DNA from: CAZCCC01 sp964535715
GTDB lineage: Bacteria; Patescibacteriota; Patescibacteriia; Buchananbacterales; UBA6539
Reading direction: 5' to 3'
DNA length: 30,909 bases
Assembly (NCBI GenBank): GCA_964535715.1
Contig: CAZHUO010000018.1
Location: forward strand, 1-30,909
Shown here: positions 1-7,622 of the stretch, one piece after another
How positions within the stretch are numbered: position 1 is the first letter of the stretch
How the letters are laid out: every line of letters begins with the position of its first letter
Program-made: the position numbers and the translations under genes
Notes under the pieces: model-generated
What the model was told of the DNA's origin: nothing
Seen by the model: the letters and a program-made list of their open reading frames with translations, nothing else
The model's database searches: none

Positions 1-78
1 GAAAACGCCCGCCCAAATCTTAACAAAGTGTTGCCAAGGTATTGGATAGAAAACGCATTTATAAAAATATTTATTTAA
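1..78 (+). CDS. C-terminal tail of an unidentified protein (partial)
   Basis: Frame 1 from the window edge is open for 25 codons and ends at TAA (76-78). The visible residues include RPNLNKVLPRYW followed by an aromatic and isoleucine-rich end, which reads like real protein rather than random AT-rich translation. It uses G+C-rich codons (GCC, CGC) early on. It would converge on murF, with the hairpin at 86-116 between them. Too little is visible to name a family, and it could be a chance open frame. Confidence 0.4.
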   Translation, partial: ENARPNLNKVLPRYWIENAFIKIFI

Positions 79-85
79 AATTAGT

Positions 86-116
86 TAAAAAATCAACCAC
101 CCAAGGTGGCTGATTA
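86..116 (-). terminator. Intrinsic terminator after murF
   Basis: On the minus strand a 9-bp stem (93-101 with 105-113, one G-U wobble, 3-nt loop) is followed directly by a run of six T (complement of 87-92). It lies 18 nt beyond the murF stop codon, so it ends the mraZ-rsmH-ftsL-ftsI-murF transcript. Confidence 0.8.
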
Positions 117-133
117 AAAGTATTTATAATTTA

Positions 134-1441
134 TTATTTCTGCCAGCTGTCTTCTTGCCTGACCAACAATTCCTTGGCCTTCTGCGGCTCGGCCATGATT
201 TCTTTTACCACCCGTTCCATTCGCATGCCTTGAGAGCCTTTAACCAAAATCAAGTCCCCTTCTTTTATGCGCTGCTGCAGGAATTTTCCGGCTTCAATGC
301 TGTTAATAAAATTAAAACAGCAGTCTTTTTTAAACCCGGATTTAATCGCCGCCCTGACTGTGTCGCGCGACATCTCGCCGACCGTAATTAAATAATCTAT
401 TTTGTAATCAAAAATCGCCCGGCCGATTTCCTGATGGGCTTTTTCGGTAAGCGAGCCTAGCTCAAGCATATCTCCCAATACGGCAAATTTACGATGATAT
501 TGATTTAAATTGATTTGACTGAGCAGATAAAGCGCCTTTTTTACCGCCAGCGGCGACGAATTATATGAATCATCTATTATTAAAGTATTTTTTATTCCTT
601 TGACTATATGCATTCTTCCCTTTGGCGGCTCGAAATTCTTCAATGAATCGATTATATTATGCAAATTCAGTTCATAAACAATCCCGACGCAAATCGCCGC
701 CAGTGCACTGTAAACCAAATGCTCGCCTAAAACTTTCGGCAGTAATACCGGTATGGTATTTCCCTGATACTTTAATTTAAAACTGATGCCCTGGATGGTT
801 GATACATCTTTATAGTTAATATTATGACTGACTGCGATCTCGCTAGCATAAATTTCAGCGTGAGGCAAAAGCCCAAAAGTCAGTATTTTTGCCTTGGCTT
901 TTTCCCCCATCTGGTTAACACGTAAATCATCAGCATTTAAAATGGCAAAACCGTCTCTTGGCAGGCTTCGAATTAATGTTCCTTTTTCCTTGGCAATATT
1001 TTCAAGACTGTTAAAAAATTTTATATGAACCGGACCGACAGAAGTAATCACCCCAACTTTAACCGGAATAAAATCAGTTAAATATTTAATATCACCGGGT
1101 CGGTCTGCGCCCATTTCCAAAACAAGAATTTCCGGATAATTTTTTTGTTTAAATAAAATAAGCAAAACTGCCTTGATAAATACAATCAGCCAGGCAACGG
1201 GAGATTTTCCGCCTGAGTCTGTGCCGATAATGGTAAGAGGGATGCCGATTTCATTATTATAATTCTTTAAATTTTTCCTTACACTATATTTGCTAGATAA
1301 AACCGCATAAATCGCCTCTTTAGTCGTAGTTTTTCCAACACTTCCGGTAATTGCCACAACTTCAGGCTTATATTTAGCTAAAATCGCCTTGGCAAAAAAA
1401 CGAAGTGTTGATTGAAGTAATTTTTTAAGAATATTTTTCAT
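134..1441 (-). CDS. murF: UDP-N-acetylmuramoyl-tripeptide--D-alanyl-D-alanine ligase MurF
   Basis: Cytoplasmic Mur ligase that adds D-Ala-D-Ala to the UDP-MurNAc-tripeptide, the last soluble step of the peptidoglycan precursor. The ATP loop ITGSVGKTTTK is at residues 31-41, the metal/substrate segment LEMGADRPGD at about 108-117, the conserved lysine region AKEKG near 150-154 (usual site of lysine carbamylation in the family), LNADD near 168-172, GEHLVYSALAA near 239-249 and DDSYNSSP at 290-297. Length (435 aa) is normal for MurF. A hydrophobic stretch at about 84-97 (WLIVFIKAVLLILF) is unusual and may be a membrane-touching helix. It is the last gene of the dcw cluster, 18 nt after ftsI, and is followed by a terminator. 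Assignment to MurF rather than MurE or MurC rests on the DDSYNSSP and GEH motifs and on position. Confidence 0.95.
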   Translation of the reverse strand: MKNILKKLLQSTLRFFAKAILAKYKPEVVAITGSVGKTTTKEAIYAVLSSKYSVRKNLKNYNNEIGIPLTIIGTDSGGKSPVAWLIVFIKAVLLILFKQKNYPEILVLEMGADRPGDIKYLTDFIPVKVGVITSVGPVHIKFFNSLENIAKEKGTLIRSLPRDGFAILNADDLRVNQMGEKAKAKILTFGLLPHAEIYASEIAVSHNINYKDVSTIQGISFKLKYQGNTIPVLLPKVLGEHLVYSALAAICVGIVYELNLHNIIDSLKNFEPPKGRMHIVKGIKNTLIIDDSYNSSPLAVKKALYLLSQINLNQYHRKFAVLGDMLELGSLTEKAHQEIGRAIFDYKIDYLITVGEMSRDTVRAAIKSGFKKDCCFNFINSIEAGKFLQQRIKEGDLILVKGSQGMRMERVVKEIMAEPQKAKELLVRQEDSWQK

Positions 1442-1445
1442 AATT

Positions 1446-1463
1446 CTAATAGCTAACAGCTAA
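1446..1463 (-). repeat. TTAGCTG short tandem repeat at the ftsI stop
   Basis: On the minus strand the heptamer TTAGCTG (1457-1463) is followed by TTAGCTA (1450-1456) and TTAG. The TAG stop of ftsI (1460-1462) is part of the first unit. Related 7- or 14-bp repeats occur at 6007-6040, 10970-10990 and 16396-16429. Confidence 0.5.
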
Positions 1464-3196
1464 TAATCGGGCGGGATCTGATAATAGTTTAGCAAAAATT
1501 CCGAGATCTGCCCAAAAAGCGGACCGAGGCTGTCTGAAGCGAAACTGATTCCTTGAGGTTTATTTAATTTAAGCAACATCACATATTTCGGATTGATAAT
1601 CGGCCCATAGCCGATAAAAGTATGAATTGTTTCACGGCTATAGCCGCCCGAGCCGTCAGGCATTTGTGCAGTTCCGGTTTTAGCCGCCAAATAATAGCCT
1701 TTGACTTTTCCCTTTTTATCATAGCCTTTCTCAACAACTGAAACCAGCATTCCGCTCAAGGTTGAAGCGGTTTTTTGAGAAATTACCCGCCTGACTTCCT
1801 GCGGTGCAAAAGTTTGTGATGTTTTGTCTTGTTTGATTATTTCAGAAACTATATACGGCTTCGGTAAAATTCCACCATTGGCAATTGCCGCATATGCGGT
1901 AGCTAATTGCAAAGGAGTGACGGTTATACCCTGGCCGAAAGAAGAAGTCAAATAATATATGACACCGTCCTTGTCAAGCTGAGAAATATTTCCCGGAACT
2001 TCTTTATCTAAAGTAATACCTGTATTTTTTCCAAAACCGAAATCTTTGACATATTTTGTAAAAAGGTCTTTTCCAACAATTTCAGCGGCAAACATTGCCC
2101 CGGTATTAAGCGACTCCTCTAAAACTTCCGTCATGGTTTTTATGCCGTGGGCTTTTTTGTCAAAATTTCTTATCGGATAGCCGCCGACTTTCACTTCGCC
2201 GGTATCTTCATATGTAGTTTGCGGTGTAATTTTTTCTTCCTGCAGGGCAGCGGCCATGGTAATTGTTTTAAAAACCGAGCCCGGCTCGTATTCGTAAAAA
2301 ATCGCCGAATTATTAAAAATATTTATGTCCTTGACTTCATTATAAGTGTTTGGGTTAAAATCGGGAAAATTGCACATAGCGATTATTGCGCCTTTTGGCT
2401 CCATAATAATGAGCGAAGCGCTTTCAGCCCTGAAATACTCATAATACTTCTTAAGCTTTTGGCAAGTGTTGAATTGAACTTGCCGGTCAATTGTTAAAAC
2501 CAAGTCAACTCCGTTTTCGGCTTTTTGAATTGACCTTTGGCCGATTGTAATCAAAGAGCCTAATGCGTCTTTAGCTGATTTTACCAGGCCGGATTTGCCG
2601 GATAATTCCTTGTTAAAATAGCCCTCAAGCCCATACTGACCAATTTTTTCATTTTCATTAGCTTGAATAAATCCGAGAATATGGCCGCCAATGCCTTCTT
2701 CCGGATAATATCTGTATGATTGAGGCACCAAACCAATTCCTGAAATTTCTAATTTCTCTATTTCATTAGCCTGCGTTTTTGTTAATTTGCTTTTTATCGG
2801 CTCATACGGATCGCTTTCTTTACTTAGCCTTTCTAAAGTTGTAATTTTTTCTTCATCAGTTAGACCTATAATCGGAGCAATTAAATCAACCGTTTGACTT
2901 GAATTTTTTATTTTTGACGGCTCGCCGTAAATCAGATAATAATCACGGTTGGCTACCAACGGATAAAGCTCACCTTTTTCTTTGACATAAATTGAACCGC
3001 GATTCGGAATTAAATCCCTATATACTTCATGCTTTTTGGAAGCCAGTGAAGAATAAAAAGAATTCTGAACTACCTGCATGACAAAAAGCCGGGCGACAAT
3101 TATTGTGGCAAATAGTAAAATAATCAGAGTTAAAAATAAAATCCTGCTGTCGGAAAATATATTTATATCTGGCCTTTTTTTAGATTTAAAAAGCAT
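1460..3196 (-). CDS. ftsI: Class B penicillin-binding protein, division transpeptidase FtsI (PBP3-like)
   Basis: Bitopic transpeptidase that cross-links septal peptidoglycan outside the membrane. A single N-terminal membrane anchor spans about residues 19-40, followed by the class B non-catalytic domain beginning with the family motif NRGSIY (65-70). The transpeptidase domain holds all three active-site motifs: SVFK (nucleophile Ser307, Lys310), SLN (362-364) and KTGT (506-509), plus the typical FGQGITVTPLQLATAYA stretch after 420. At 578 aa it is of usual FtsI size and has no PASTA repeats. It lies between ftsL-like and murF, the standard dcw order. The gene ends with TAG, which shows that amber is a normal stop here. 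A weak hairpin (3241-3262) lies between ftsL and this gene and could modulate read-through. Confidence 0.95.
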   Translation of the reverse strand: MLFKSKKRPDINIFSDSRILFLTLIILLFATIIVARLFVMQVVQNSFYSSLASKKHEVYRDLIPNRGSIYVKEKGELYPLVANRDYYLIYGEPSKIKNSSQTVDLIAPIIGLTDEEKITTLERLSKESDPYEPIKSKLTKTQANEIEKLEISGIGLVPQSYRYYPEEGIGGHILGFIQANENEKIGQYGLEGYFNKELSGKSGLVKSAKDALGSLITIGQRSIQKAENGVDLVLTIDRQVQFNTCQKLKKYYEYFRAESASLIIMEPKGAIIAMCNFPDFNPNTYNEVKDINIFNNSAIFYEYEPGSVFKTITMAAALQEEKITPQTTYEDTGEVKVGGYPIRNFDKKAHGIKTMTEVLEESLNTGAMFAAEIVGKDLFTKYVKDFGFGKNTGITLDKEVPGNISQLDKDGVIYYLTSSFGQGITVTPLQLATAYAAIANGGILPKPYIVSEIIKQDKTSQTFAPQEVRRVISQKTASTLSGMLVSVVEKGYDKKGKVKGYYLAAKTGTAQMPDGSGGYSRETIHTFIGYGPIINPKYVMLLKLNKPQGISFASDSLGPLFGQISEFLLNYYQIPPDY

Positions 3197-3237
3197 TATT
3201 TAAAAAATTTATTTAATTTATAAGCAAAACAGATTGC

Positions 3238-3262
3238 AAAACCCCGTCATGCCAAACGGGGT
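3238..3262 (-). terminator. GC-rich hairpin between ftsL-like gene and ftsI
   Basis: A 7-bp stem ACCCCGT/ACGGGGT (3241-3247 with 3256-3262, 8-nt loop) stands out in AT-rich DNA. On the minus strand it is followed only by TTTTG, so it is at best a partial terminator or RNA-processing site inside the dcw operon. Confidence 0.35.
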
Positions 3263-3290
3263 CAGCCTTATTTTAATATATATATTGATT

Positions 3291-3632
3291 TTAACGGGCA
3301 AAAGCAACCGGGGTTGGCTTCAGATATTCGGCTTCGTTTGCCATAACCATTCCCAGGCCGTCTACTTTTTCCTGGACTTTACCGATTGACTGTAGGCTTA
3401 AAGCCTCAAGTTCTAAGTCGGATTTTTCCTGCTTTAACATTGAAATTTTGTCTTGCAAGTCATTTATCTGATAGCCGATTGTCGCTAAATCATTGATTTG
3501 TACCAGATAACCCAAACCAATTGCAACGATTGAAACGACAAGAAAAATATTTATAGCCTTCAAATTTAATCTTATTTTCAATTTAAAGCCGGATTTTTTT
3601 GATTTTTTTGCGAGATGGAAGAATTTTGACAT
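3291..3632 (-). CDS. ftsL: FtsL/DivIC-like septum protein
   Basis: Small bitopic protein of 113 aa. A basic N-terminal stretch (KKSKKSGFKLKIR) precedes a single transmembrane helix at about 28-45, then a heptad-like region at about 46-90 (QINDLATIGYQINDLQDKI, then SMLKQEKSDLELEAL) that should form a coiled coil. This architecture and its position between rsmH and ftsI are those of FtsL, which in known bacteria joins FtsB/DivIC and regulates the FtsW-FtsI pair. Primary sequence in this family is poorly conserved, so the call depends mostly on topology and synteny. No FtsB partner is visible in the window. Confidence 0.8.
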   Translation of the reverse strand: MSKFFHLAKKSKKSGFKLKIRLNLKAINIFLVVSIVAIGLGYLVQINDLATIGYQINDLQDKISMLKQEKSDLELEALSLQSIGKVQEKVDGLGMVMANEAEYLKPTPVAFAR

Positions 3633-3654
3633 ATTTTTTTATTTTTATTTTTAA

Positions 3655-4593
3655 TTATATTTTTTCGGCTATCCTTAATTTTGCGCTTCTGGCTCGGTTG
3701 TTTGATATTAATTCTTTTTCGGAAGGCAAAATTGGTTTTTTTGTTATAATCATTAAGTTTTTTTTATGGTTGCATCTGCAAATCGGAATTTCTATCGGAC
3801 AAATGCAATTTTTTGATTCTTCCCTGAAAAAATCCTTAACAATTCTGTCTTCAAGTGAATGGTAGCTAATTACCGCAAGCCTTGCGCTTTTCGCCAAAAC
3901 TTCAATTGCACCCGGCAAAACTTTCTTTAAATTTTTCAGCTCATCATTTACGGCGATTCTTAAAGCCTGAAAAACTTTTGTTGCCGGATTAATTTTTGAC
4001 CGTTTTTTGTAAAATCTTGCATATACATCACTTACTATTTCAGACAGCCGGCTTGGCGAATTAATCGGGTTTTTCTTTCTCAAAGCAACAATCTCTCTGG
4101 CAATCGGCAAGGCCAGCCTTTCTTCGCCATAATTTTTAAATATCTGCATTAATTCATCAAGACTGCTAAAATTTAAAATCTTTTCGGCAGTTAGCTCTGT
4201 TTGAGCGCCAAACCTCATATCCAGACCTTCTTTTGCTGAAAAACTGAAACCCCGGCTTTCGTCCATAAGCTGCCCGCTAGACAAGCCTAAGTCAAGCAAA
4301 ACTCCATTGACTTTATCGATTTTTAATTTGCCCCAAATTTCTTTTATATTGCTGAAACTGTCATTAACTAAAATTATTTGGCTCTCATATCCTTTCAAGC
4401 AATTTTTTGAAGCATCAATTGCTCTTTTGTCCAAATCTATTCCAATATATTTTCCGCCTCTACCGATTTTTTTTAAAATTTCTTTTGCATGCCCGCCTCC
4501 TCCCAAAGTACAGTCAATCACCGTATCATTCGGCTTTAATTTTAAATTATCAACCGCCTCTTCAAGTAATACTGGAATATGTGAATAAGGCAT
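3655..4593 (-). CDS. rsmH: 16S rRNA (cytosine(1402)-N(4))-methyltransferase RsmH (MraW)
   Basis: SAM-dependent methyltransferase that modifies C1402 of 16S rRNA at the P site. The N-terminus HIPVLLEEAVDNL and the SAM-binding motif VIDCTLGGGGHA (25-36) are diagnostic for MraW, and further family blocks are LLDLGLSSGQLMD and ARLAVISYHSLEDRIVKDFF. The C-terminus has a cysteine-rich segment (NCICPIEIPICRCNH), more common in some lineages, and ends with the usual KPILPSEKE...NNRARSAKLR block. Length 312 aa is typical. It starts 12 nt after the mraZ stop and is followed by the ftsL-like gene after 22 nt, so it is co-transcribed with both. Confidence 0.96.
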   Translation of the reverse strand: MPYSHIPVLLEEAVDNLKLKPNDTVIDCTLGGGGHAKEILKKIGRGGKYIGIDLDKRAIDASKNCLKGYESQIILVNDSFSNIKEIWGKLKIDKVNGVLLDLGLSSGQLMDESRGFSFSAKEGLDMRFGAQTELTAEKILNFSSLDELMQIFKNYGEERLALPIAREIVALRKKNPINSPSRLSEIVSDVYARFYKKRSKINPATKVFQALRIAVNDELKNLKKVLPGAIEVLAKSARLAVISYHSLEDRIVKDFFREESKNCICPIEIPICRCNHKKNLMIITKKPILPSEKELISNNRARSAKLRIAEKI

Positions 4594-4605
4594 AAAAAAT
4601 TTTTA

Positions 4606-5037
4606 TTAAACTCCAATCTCCCCCAAAGCTTCGGCAATATCAACGCTCTTTGTCTCTGTTTTTTGCTTATACTTATTCCACTTAATCTCATCCCATAATT
4701 CAAGCCTGTTATATAGGCCGGTTATAATAACCTTTTTTTTCATTTTGGCATACATACGGAGATATTCCGGAATCAACATCCTGCCCTGGCTGTCAATATC
4801 AACATCCATAGCTCCGGCCAGCATCATTCTGGCGAAAGCTCTGGCATTGGCTTTGGCAATCGGCAATGATGCGAGCTTTGGAGCTAGCTTTTCCCATTCA
4901 GCTTTTGTATATAAAGAAAGACAGTCGTCTAAACCTTTGGTGACAACCGCCCCTTTAGATAATTTATCGCGAAACTTAGCGGGAACCGCCAGTCTTCCCT
5001 TATGATCAATAATATGTTGATATTCACCGATAAACAT
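4606..5037 (-). CDS. mraZ: Transcriptional regulator MraZ
   Basis: Ring-forming AbrB-fold DNA-binding protein and the usual first gene of dcw clusters. Two MraZ half-domains are visible, each with the DxxGR(x)xxP signature: DHKGRLAVPAKFRD (11-24) and DSQGRMLIP (82-90). Length 143 aa is normal. In characterised bacteria MraZ binds direct repeats upstream of its own gene and represses or modulates the operon, and matching repeats are found at 5104-5169. The leader is roughly 90 nt if the 5137-5165 promoter is used, and it has a 7-bp hairpin (5046-5052 with 5061-5067) ending 9 nt before the start codon. There is no clear Shine-Dalgarno sequence. Confidence 0.96.
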   Translation of the reverse strand: MFIGEYQHIIDHKGRLAVPAKFRDKLSKGAVVTKGLDDCLSLYTKAEWEKLAPKLASLPIAKANARAFARMMLAGAMDVDIDSQGRMLIPEYLRMYAKMKKKVIITGLYNRLELWDEIKWNKYKQKTETKSVDIAEALGEIGV

Positions 5038-5103
5038 TTGCTTGCAAGATTATCTTTATTTAATCTTAATATTTTAGTTATCCCCCGTATTATATCCTTA
5101 TCC

Positions 5104-5169
5104 CCACTTTTATCCACTTTAAACCACTATACTATTATTTTACTCCACAATAATGATACTGTCAACCAC
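5104..5169 (-). promoter_or_regulatory. Array of five GTGG boxes, predicted MraZ operator
   Basis: On the minus strand GTGG occurs at 5104-5107, 5114-5117, 5124-5127, 5145-5148 and 5166-5169. The first three are exact 10-bp-spaced direct repeats inside a shared pattern (GTGGTTTaaa, GTGGATAaaa, GTGGGGAtaa). The outer two continue at 21-bp steps, so all five lie on nearly the same face of the helix. MraZ is known to bind three TGGG-like repeats at about 10-bp pitch upstream of mraZ. The match is by sequence pattern and position only. Confidence 0.75.
5137..5165 (-). promoter_or_regulatory. Sigma70-type promoter of the dcw cluster
   Basis: Consensus -35 TTGACA (5160-5165), 17-bp spacer and -10 TAAAAT (5137-5142) on the minus strand. 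A GTGG box overlaps the -35 region and another lies in the spacer; three more lie downstream of the expected start (about 5130). A second TATAAT (5089-5094) is nearer mraZ but has no good -35. Confidence 0.7.
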
Positions 5170-5181
5170 TTAACAATATAC

Positions 5182-5210
5182 AAAAAAATGGCTTATTTTG
5201 CCATTTTTTA
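5182..5210 (-). terminator. Bidirectional intrinsic terminator after the response-regulator gene
   Basis: A 10-bp stem (5183-5192 with 5200-5209, TGGC/GCCA core) with a 7-nt loop is flanked by A and T runs on both sides. It lies about 50 nt past the receiver gene stop and just upstream of the mraZ promoter, separating the two transcripts. Confidence 0.75.
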
Positions 5211-5258
5211 AATAAAATTTGCTTATTTTGTCAAATAATCACTATAATGTGTGGATAA

Positions 5259-5633
5259 TTAAGAAATTAAAAGTTTTTCTTTTATTTTTTTAACAACATC
5301 ATTTAACTCGGTTTTAGTCTTAACCAAATAATCATACCCCCCAATAGCAGATACTTGTTCATAAGATCCTAAGTCGGCAAGATTGCTTAAAATAATTACC
5401 GGAATATTTTTTGTTTTATTGCCGATGGCAATTTCGTTTAAAACGGAAAAGCCGTCAATATCAGGCAATAAAATATCCAATAATATTAAGTCCGGTTTTT
5501 CTTTAAGCTTATCCAATGCCTCTTGCCCGGTTTCAGCAATAATCACAAAAAACCCTTCACTTGTCAGTTTTCTATTCATTATATTGATCAAATCTTTATC
5601 ATCTTCAACCAATAAGATAGTTTTTTTTGTCAT
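5259..5633 (-). CDS. Stand-alone response regulator receiver (CheY-like)
   Basis: Single 124-aa receiver domain with no output domain. The acidic pocket is E10-D11-D12, the phospho-acceptor is D53 in LLDILLPDIDG, the switch Ser is in IILSNLAD and the conserved Lys is in YLVKTKT near residue 105, so the domain should be phosphorylatable. The sequence type (ILLVEDDKDL...IDGFSVLNEI) is the common CPR and bacterial receiver. No histidine kinase is present in the window, so its partner and output are unknown. A TATAAT-like -10 (5686-5691, minus) lies about 50 nt upstream but has no good -35. A terminator follows at 5182-5210. Confidence 0.9.
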   Translation of the reverse strand: MTKKTILLVEDDKDLINIMNRKLTSEGFFVIIAETGQEALDKLKEKPDLILLDILLPDIDGFSVLNEIAIGNKTKNIPVIILSNLADLGSYEQVSAIGGYDYLVKTKTELNDVVKKIKEKLLIS

Positions 5634-5761
5634 ACGTTTATTTTTAAGAAATTTTGATTTTTTTATCCGCCGGGTAGCCTTTTATATTATAATCAAAAAT
5701 ATGAACTTTCTTTTATAAGGCTGCCTCAAGTTATAATGATTTTAATTAAAGATATAACTGA

Positions 5762-6178
5762 TTATTTTTTTCCTTTTTTTAAAGTAATATTCGGTTCTTT
5801 CCCGTAGAACGGCTTAATTATATTGCCGAGTTTGCCTTTATTAATTTTTTGCCAGCTTATTTTCAGCAAACCAGACAAATCCACAAATTCCGTCAGCTTT
5901 ATTCCAATAATTGGAACCTTAAGCCCGTAAGCTAAAGTATTTGCGGTTGCAATGCCTATTCTTAAAGCGGTAAATGGGCCTGGTCCGGTAACTACGGCTA
6001 TTCCTCTGATAGTTTTTAGTTGATAGTTTTTAGCTGATAGTAATTTATTTATTTCTACAAGTAATTTTTCGGCTTGCCGGAATTTGGCTTGAAATTCTTT
6101 TTTTATCAAAAAATTGTCATTTTTGGCTAAACCGATAAAAACTTTGCTTTCATCGGCGGTATTGATAATTAAAATCAT
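5762..6178 (-). CDS. tsaB: Shortened TsaB-like tRNA t6A biosynthesis protein
   Basis: ASKHA-fold partner of TsaD in the synthesis of threonylcarbamoyl-adenosine at position 37 of tRNAs. The N-terminus MILIINTAD resembles the TsaB start (usually IDTS), and the signature GPGPFTALRIGIATANTLAYG at roughly residues 68-88 is the conserved GPGSFTGLRIG block. At 138 aa it is much shorter than the usual ~220-240 aa. Most of the C-terminal lobe is gone, yet a tail resembling the family's ending PxYxREP is kept (PFYGKEPNI). Its ATG overlaps the TGA of the hydrolase gene (ATGA), implying coupled translation. A 14-bp tandem repeat (6007-6040) lies inside the gene. The TsaB fold is secure; retention of full function is inference. 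Confidence 0.8.
   Translation of the reverse strand: MILIINTADESKVFIGLAKNDNFLIKKEFQAKFRQAEKLLVEINKLLSAKNYQLKTIRGIAVVTGPGPFTALRIGIATANTLAYGLKVPIIGIKLTEFVDLSGLLKISWQKINKGKLGNIIKPFYGKEPNITLKKGKK
6007..6040. repeat. 14-bp tandem repeat inside tsaB
   Basis: On the plus strand TGATAGTTTTTAGT (6007-6020) is followed by TGATAGTTTTTAGC (6021-6034) and TGATAG. The period is not a multiple of three, so the encoded peptide (around AKNYQLKTI) is not itself repeated. The unit resembles the one in mutM at 16396-16429. Confidence 0.7.
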
Positions 6179-6978
6179 AGATATTTTTTAAACCAATCAA
6201 CGACTATTGGATTAATTTTTTTTTGAAATTTACCCCCTGAATCTTCTTTGCCAAACCAAGTATGCGGAGCATTAGGTATTAGCACGAGCTTCTTGGGCTG
6301 TTTTAACAATTTGTAAGCCAGATTTGAATGGCTTAGAGAAACACTTTTATCTTTTGTGCCATGTATAATCAACACCGGAACTTTAATTTTTTTAATCTGA
6401 GCCAACGTATCATACTTGAGTAGCTCAAAATAATATCCGATTTTTATCTTATATTTCTTTTTCAGCCTATCGCTATAAATAAAAAAATATCCAAGCTTTT
6501 TTGCTTCCTTCATCTGACTTTTGATATTTTTTTCAATATGAGTTTTACCAGCTCCGCGAAAAACAACTCCGGCCAAATCAGTCAAAGCTTTTATTCTTTT
6601 GTCAGTCGGTGAATAATGGAGAATGAGCTGCCCGCCGAGGCTATGGCCGGCTAAACCGATTTTATTTTTTTCAATAAATTTCTGTTTTGCCAAATAATCG
6701 ACAGCTGTTCTTAAATCGCTAAGATATTGGCCGAATCTTATATTTTCTAGATTGCCGTAACTTTTACCCACGCCATTACCGAAGTCGAACCGAAAAGCCA
6801 AAATACCGTTTTTGGCAAGTTCAACGGCTAAACTCTTCAGATGACCCTGCTCTTTATAACCTTTAAAACCATGGCAAATAATTACGGCTGGAAAAGGGCT
6901 ACGTCCTTTTGGAATATTTAAAATACCGGCAAGCTTTTTACCAGTTTTATTCTTAAAAGTAATATTTTTTACCGCCAT
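6175..6978 (-). CDS. Alpha/beta hydrolase (dienelactone hydrolase / S9-like)
   Basis: Predicted cytoplasmic serine hydrolase of 267 aa. The oxyanion-side motif is VIICHGFKGYKEQG (32-45), the nucleophile elbow is GHSLGG (Ser113), the acid is Asp210 in HGTKDKSV and the histidine is His239 in APHTW, in the normal order of a complete catalytic triad. A lid-like insertion lies between about 135 and 190. Family-level annotation is certain; the substrate (ester, peptide or lipid) cannot be deduced. The gene starts 1 nt inside the winged-helix gene's stop and overlaps tsaB by 4 nt, so the three form one operon. Confidence 0.9.
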   Translation of the reverse strand: MAVKNITFKNKTGKKLAGILNIPKGRSPFPAVIICHGFKGYKEQGHLKSLAVELAKNGILAFRFDFGNGVGKSYGNLENIRFGQYLSDLRTAVDYLAKQKFIEKNKIGLAGHSLGGQLILHYSPTDKRIKALTDLAGVVFRGAGKTHIEKNIKSQMKEAKKLGYFFIYSDRLKKKYKIKIGYYFELLKYDTLAQIKKIKVPVLIIHGTKDKSVSLSHSNLAYKLLKQPKKLVLIPNAPHTWFGKEDSGGKFQKKINPIVVDWFKKYL

Positions 6979-7580
6979 TATTGGTTTAGCTTGTCAATAA
7001 TAATTATTTTCCTGCTTTCTAAAATGTCATAAAGGAACCTATCGGTTATGTCTTTTCGGTATTTGAATTCCTGTTCGCTCATTAAAGTATAATTTATGCC
7101 TTTGCCGTGATCCCTTTCAAAGCTTCTGATGATTTTTTCCAATTTTTTTCTGTTAATCTTTCCAACTAATAGCATGTCTGTCACAAATCCTTCAATCCCA
7201 ACAAAAATTCCGCTTAAAACAAAAAACTTAATCTGAACCATTTTTTCGATTTGATCGACAAAACTTCTTTCCAGCAAAAGCTGGGCTTTAAGTAAAAGCG
7301 CCTTGAGCTCCGGATACAATATGAAATCTATATCCGTTATAAAATATTTTTTGCTGCCCTTGTTTTTTTCCTTTTTCCCTTTATTAATTTCCTTTTCTTC
7401 AATCTCGACCGATTTAATTATGCCGATTTTTTCCAAATTTTCCATTTCCCGCCTAATGGAATTAAGCTGAACTTTAAGCTTTCTGGCCAATTCCCTTAAA
7501 TAATAGGGTTGTTTTGGATTATTTAAAAATAGGCGCAAAAGATTGGTTCTGGTTTTTGAACCAAATAAGTGTTCAAGCAT
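6978..7580 (-). CDS. Winged helix-turn-helix protein with nucleotidyltransferase-like C-terminal domain
   Basis: The first ~65 residues form an ArsR/MarR-like winged helix (LFGSKTRTNLLRLFLNN, YYLRELARKLKV as helix-turn-helix, NLEKIGIIKS leading to the wing). A lysine-rich linker follows (about 68-80). The C-terminal part contains VGIEGFVTDMLLVGKI, which resembles the strand-turn of minimal nucleotidyltransferases (GS...DxDLLVVG). The glycine-serine and second aspartate expected for catalysis are not obvious, so this domain is probably a non-catalytic sensor. It is the first gene of the operon with the hydrolase and tsaB and is transcribed divergently from the 761-aa gene across a 68-bp intergenic region. 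It may regulate one or both sides, which is inference. Confidence 0.75.
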   Translation of the reverse strand: MLEHLFGSKTRTNLLRLFLNNPKQPYYLRELARKLKVQLNSIRREMENLEKIGIIKSVEIEEKEINKGKKEKNKGSKKYFITDIDFILYPELKALLLKAQLLLERSFVDQIEKMVQIKFFVLSGIFVGIEGFVTDMLLVGKINRKKLEKIIRSFERDHGKGINYTLMSEQEFKYRKDITDRFLYDILESRKIIIIDKLNQ

Positions 7581-7593
7581 AAATTTATAAATA

Positions 7594-7622
7594 TTTACTA
7601 TAATATCTGTTTATAGTATAAT
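7594..7622 (+). promoter_or_regulatory. Promoter of the 761-aa gene
   Basis: TTTACT (7594-7599), 17-bp spacer, TATAAT (7617-7622) on the plus strand. The expected start near 7629 would leave a leader of about 20 nt. Confidence 0.6.

Noticed and set aside
4929..5211. Small frames on both strands around the mraZ start
   Set aside because: They run through the mraZ promoter, operator array and hairpin, and their products have no protein-like features.
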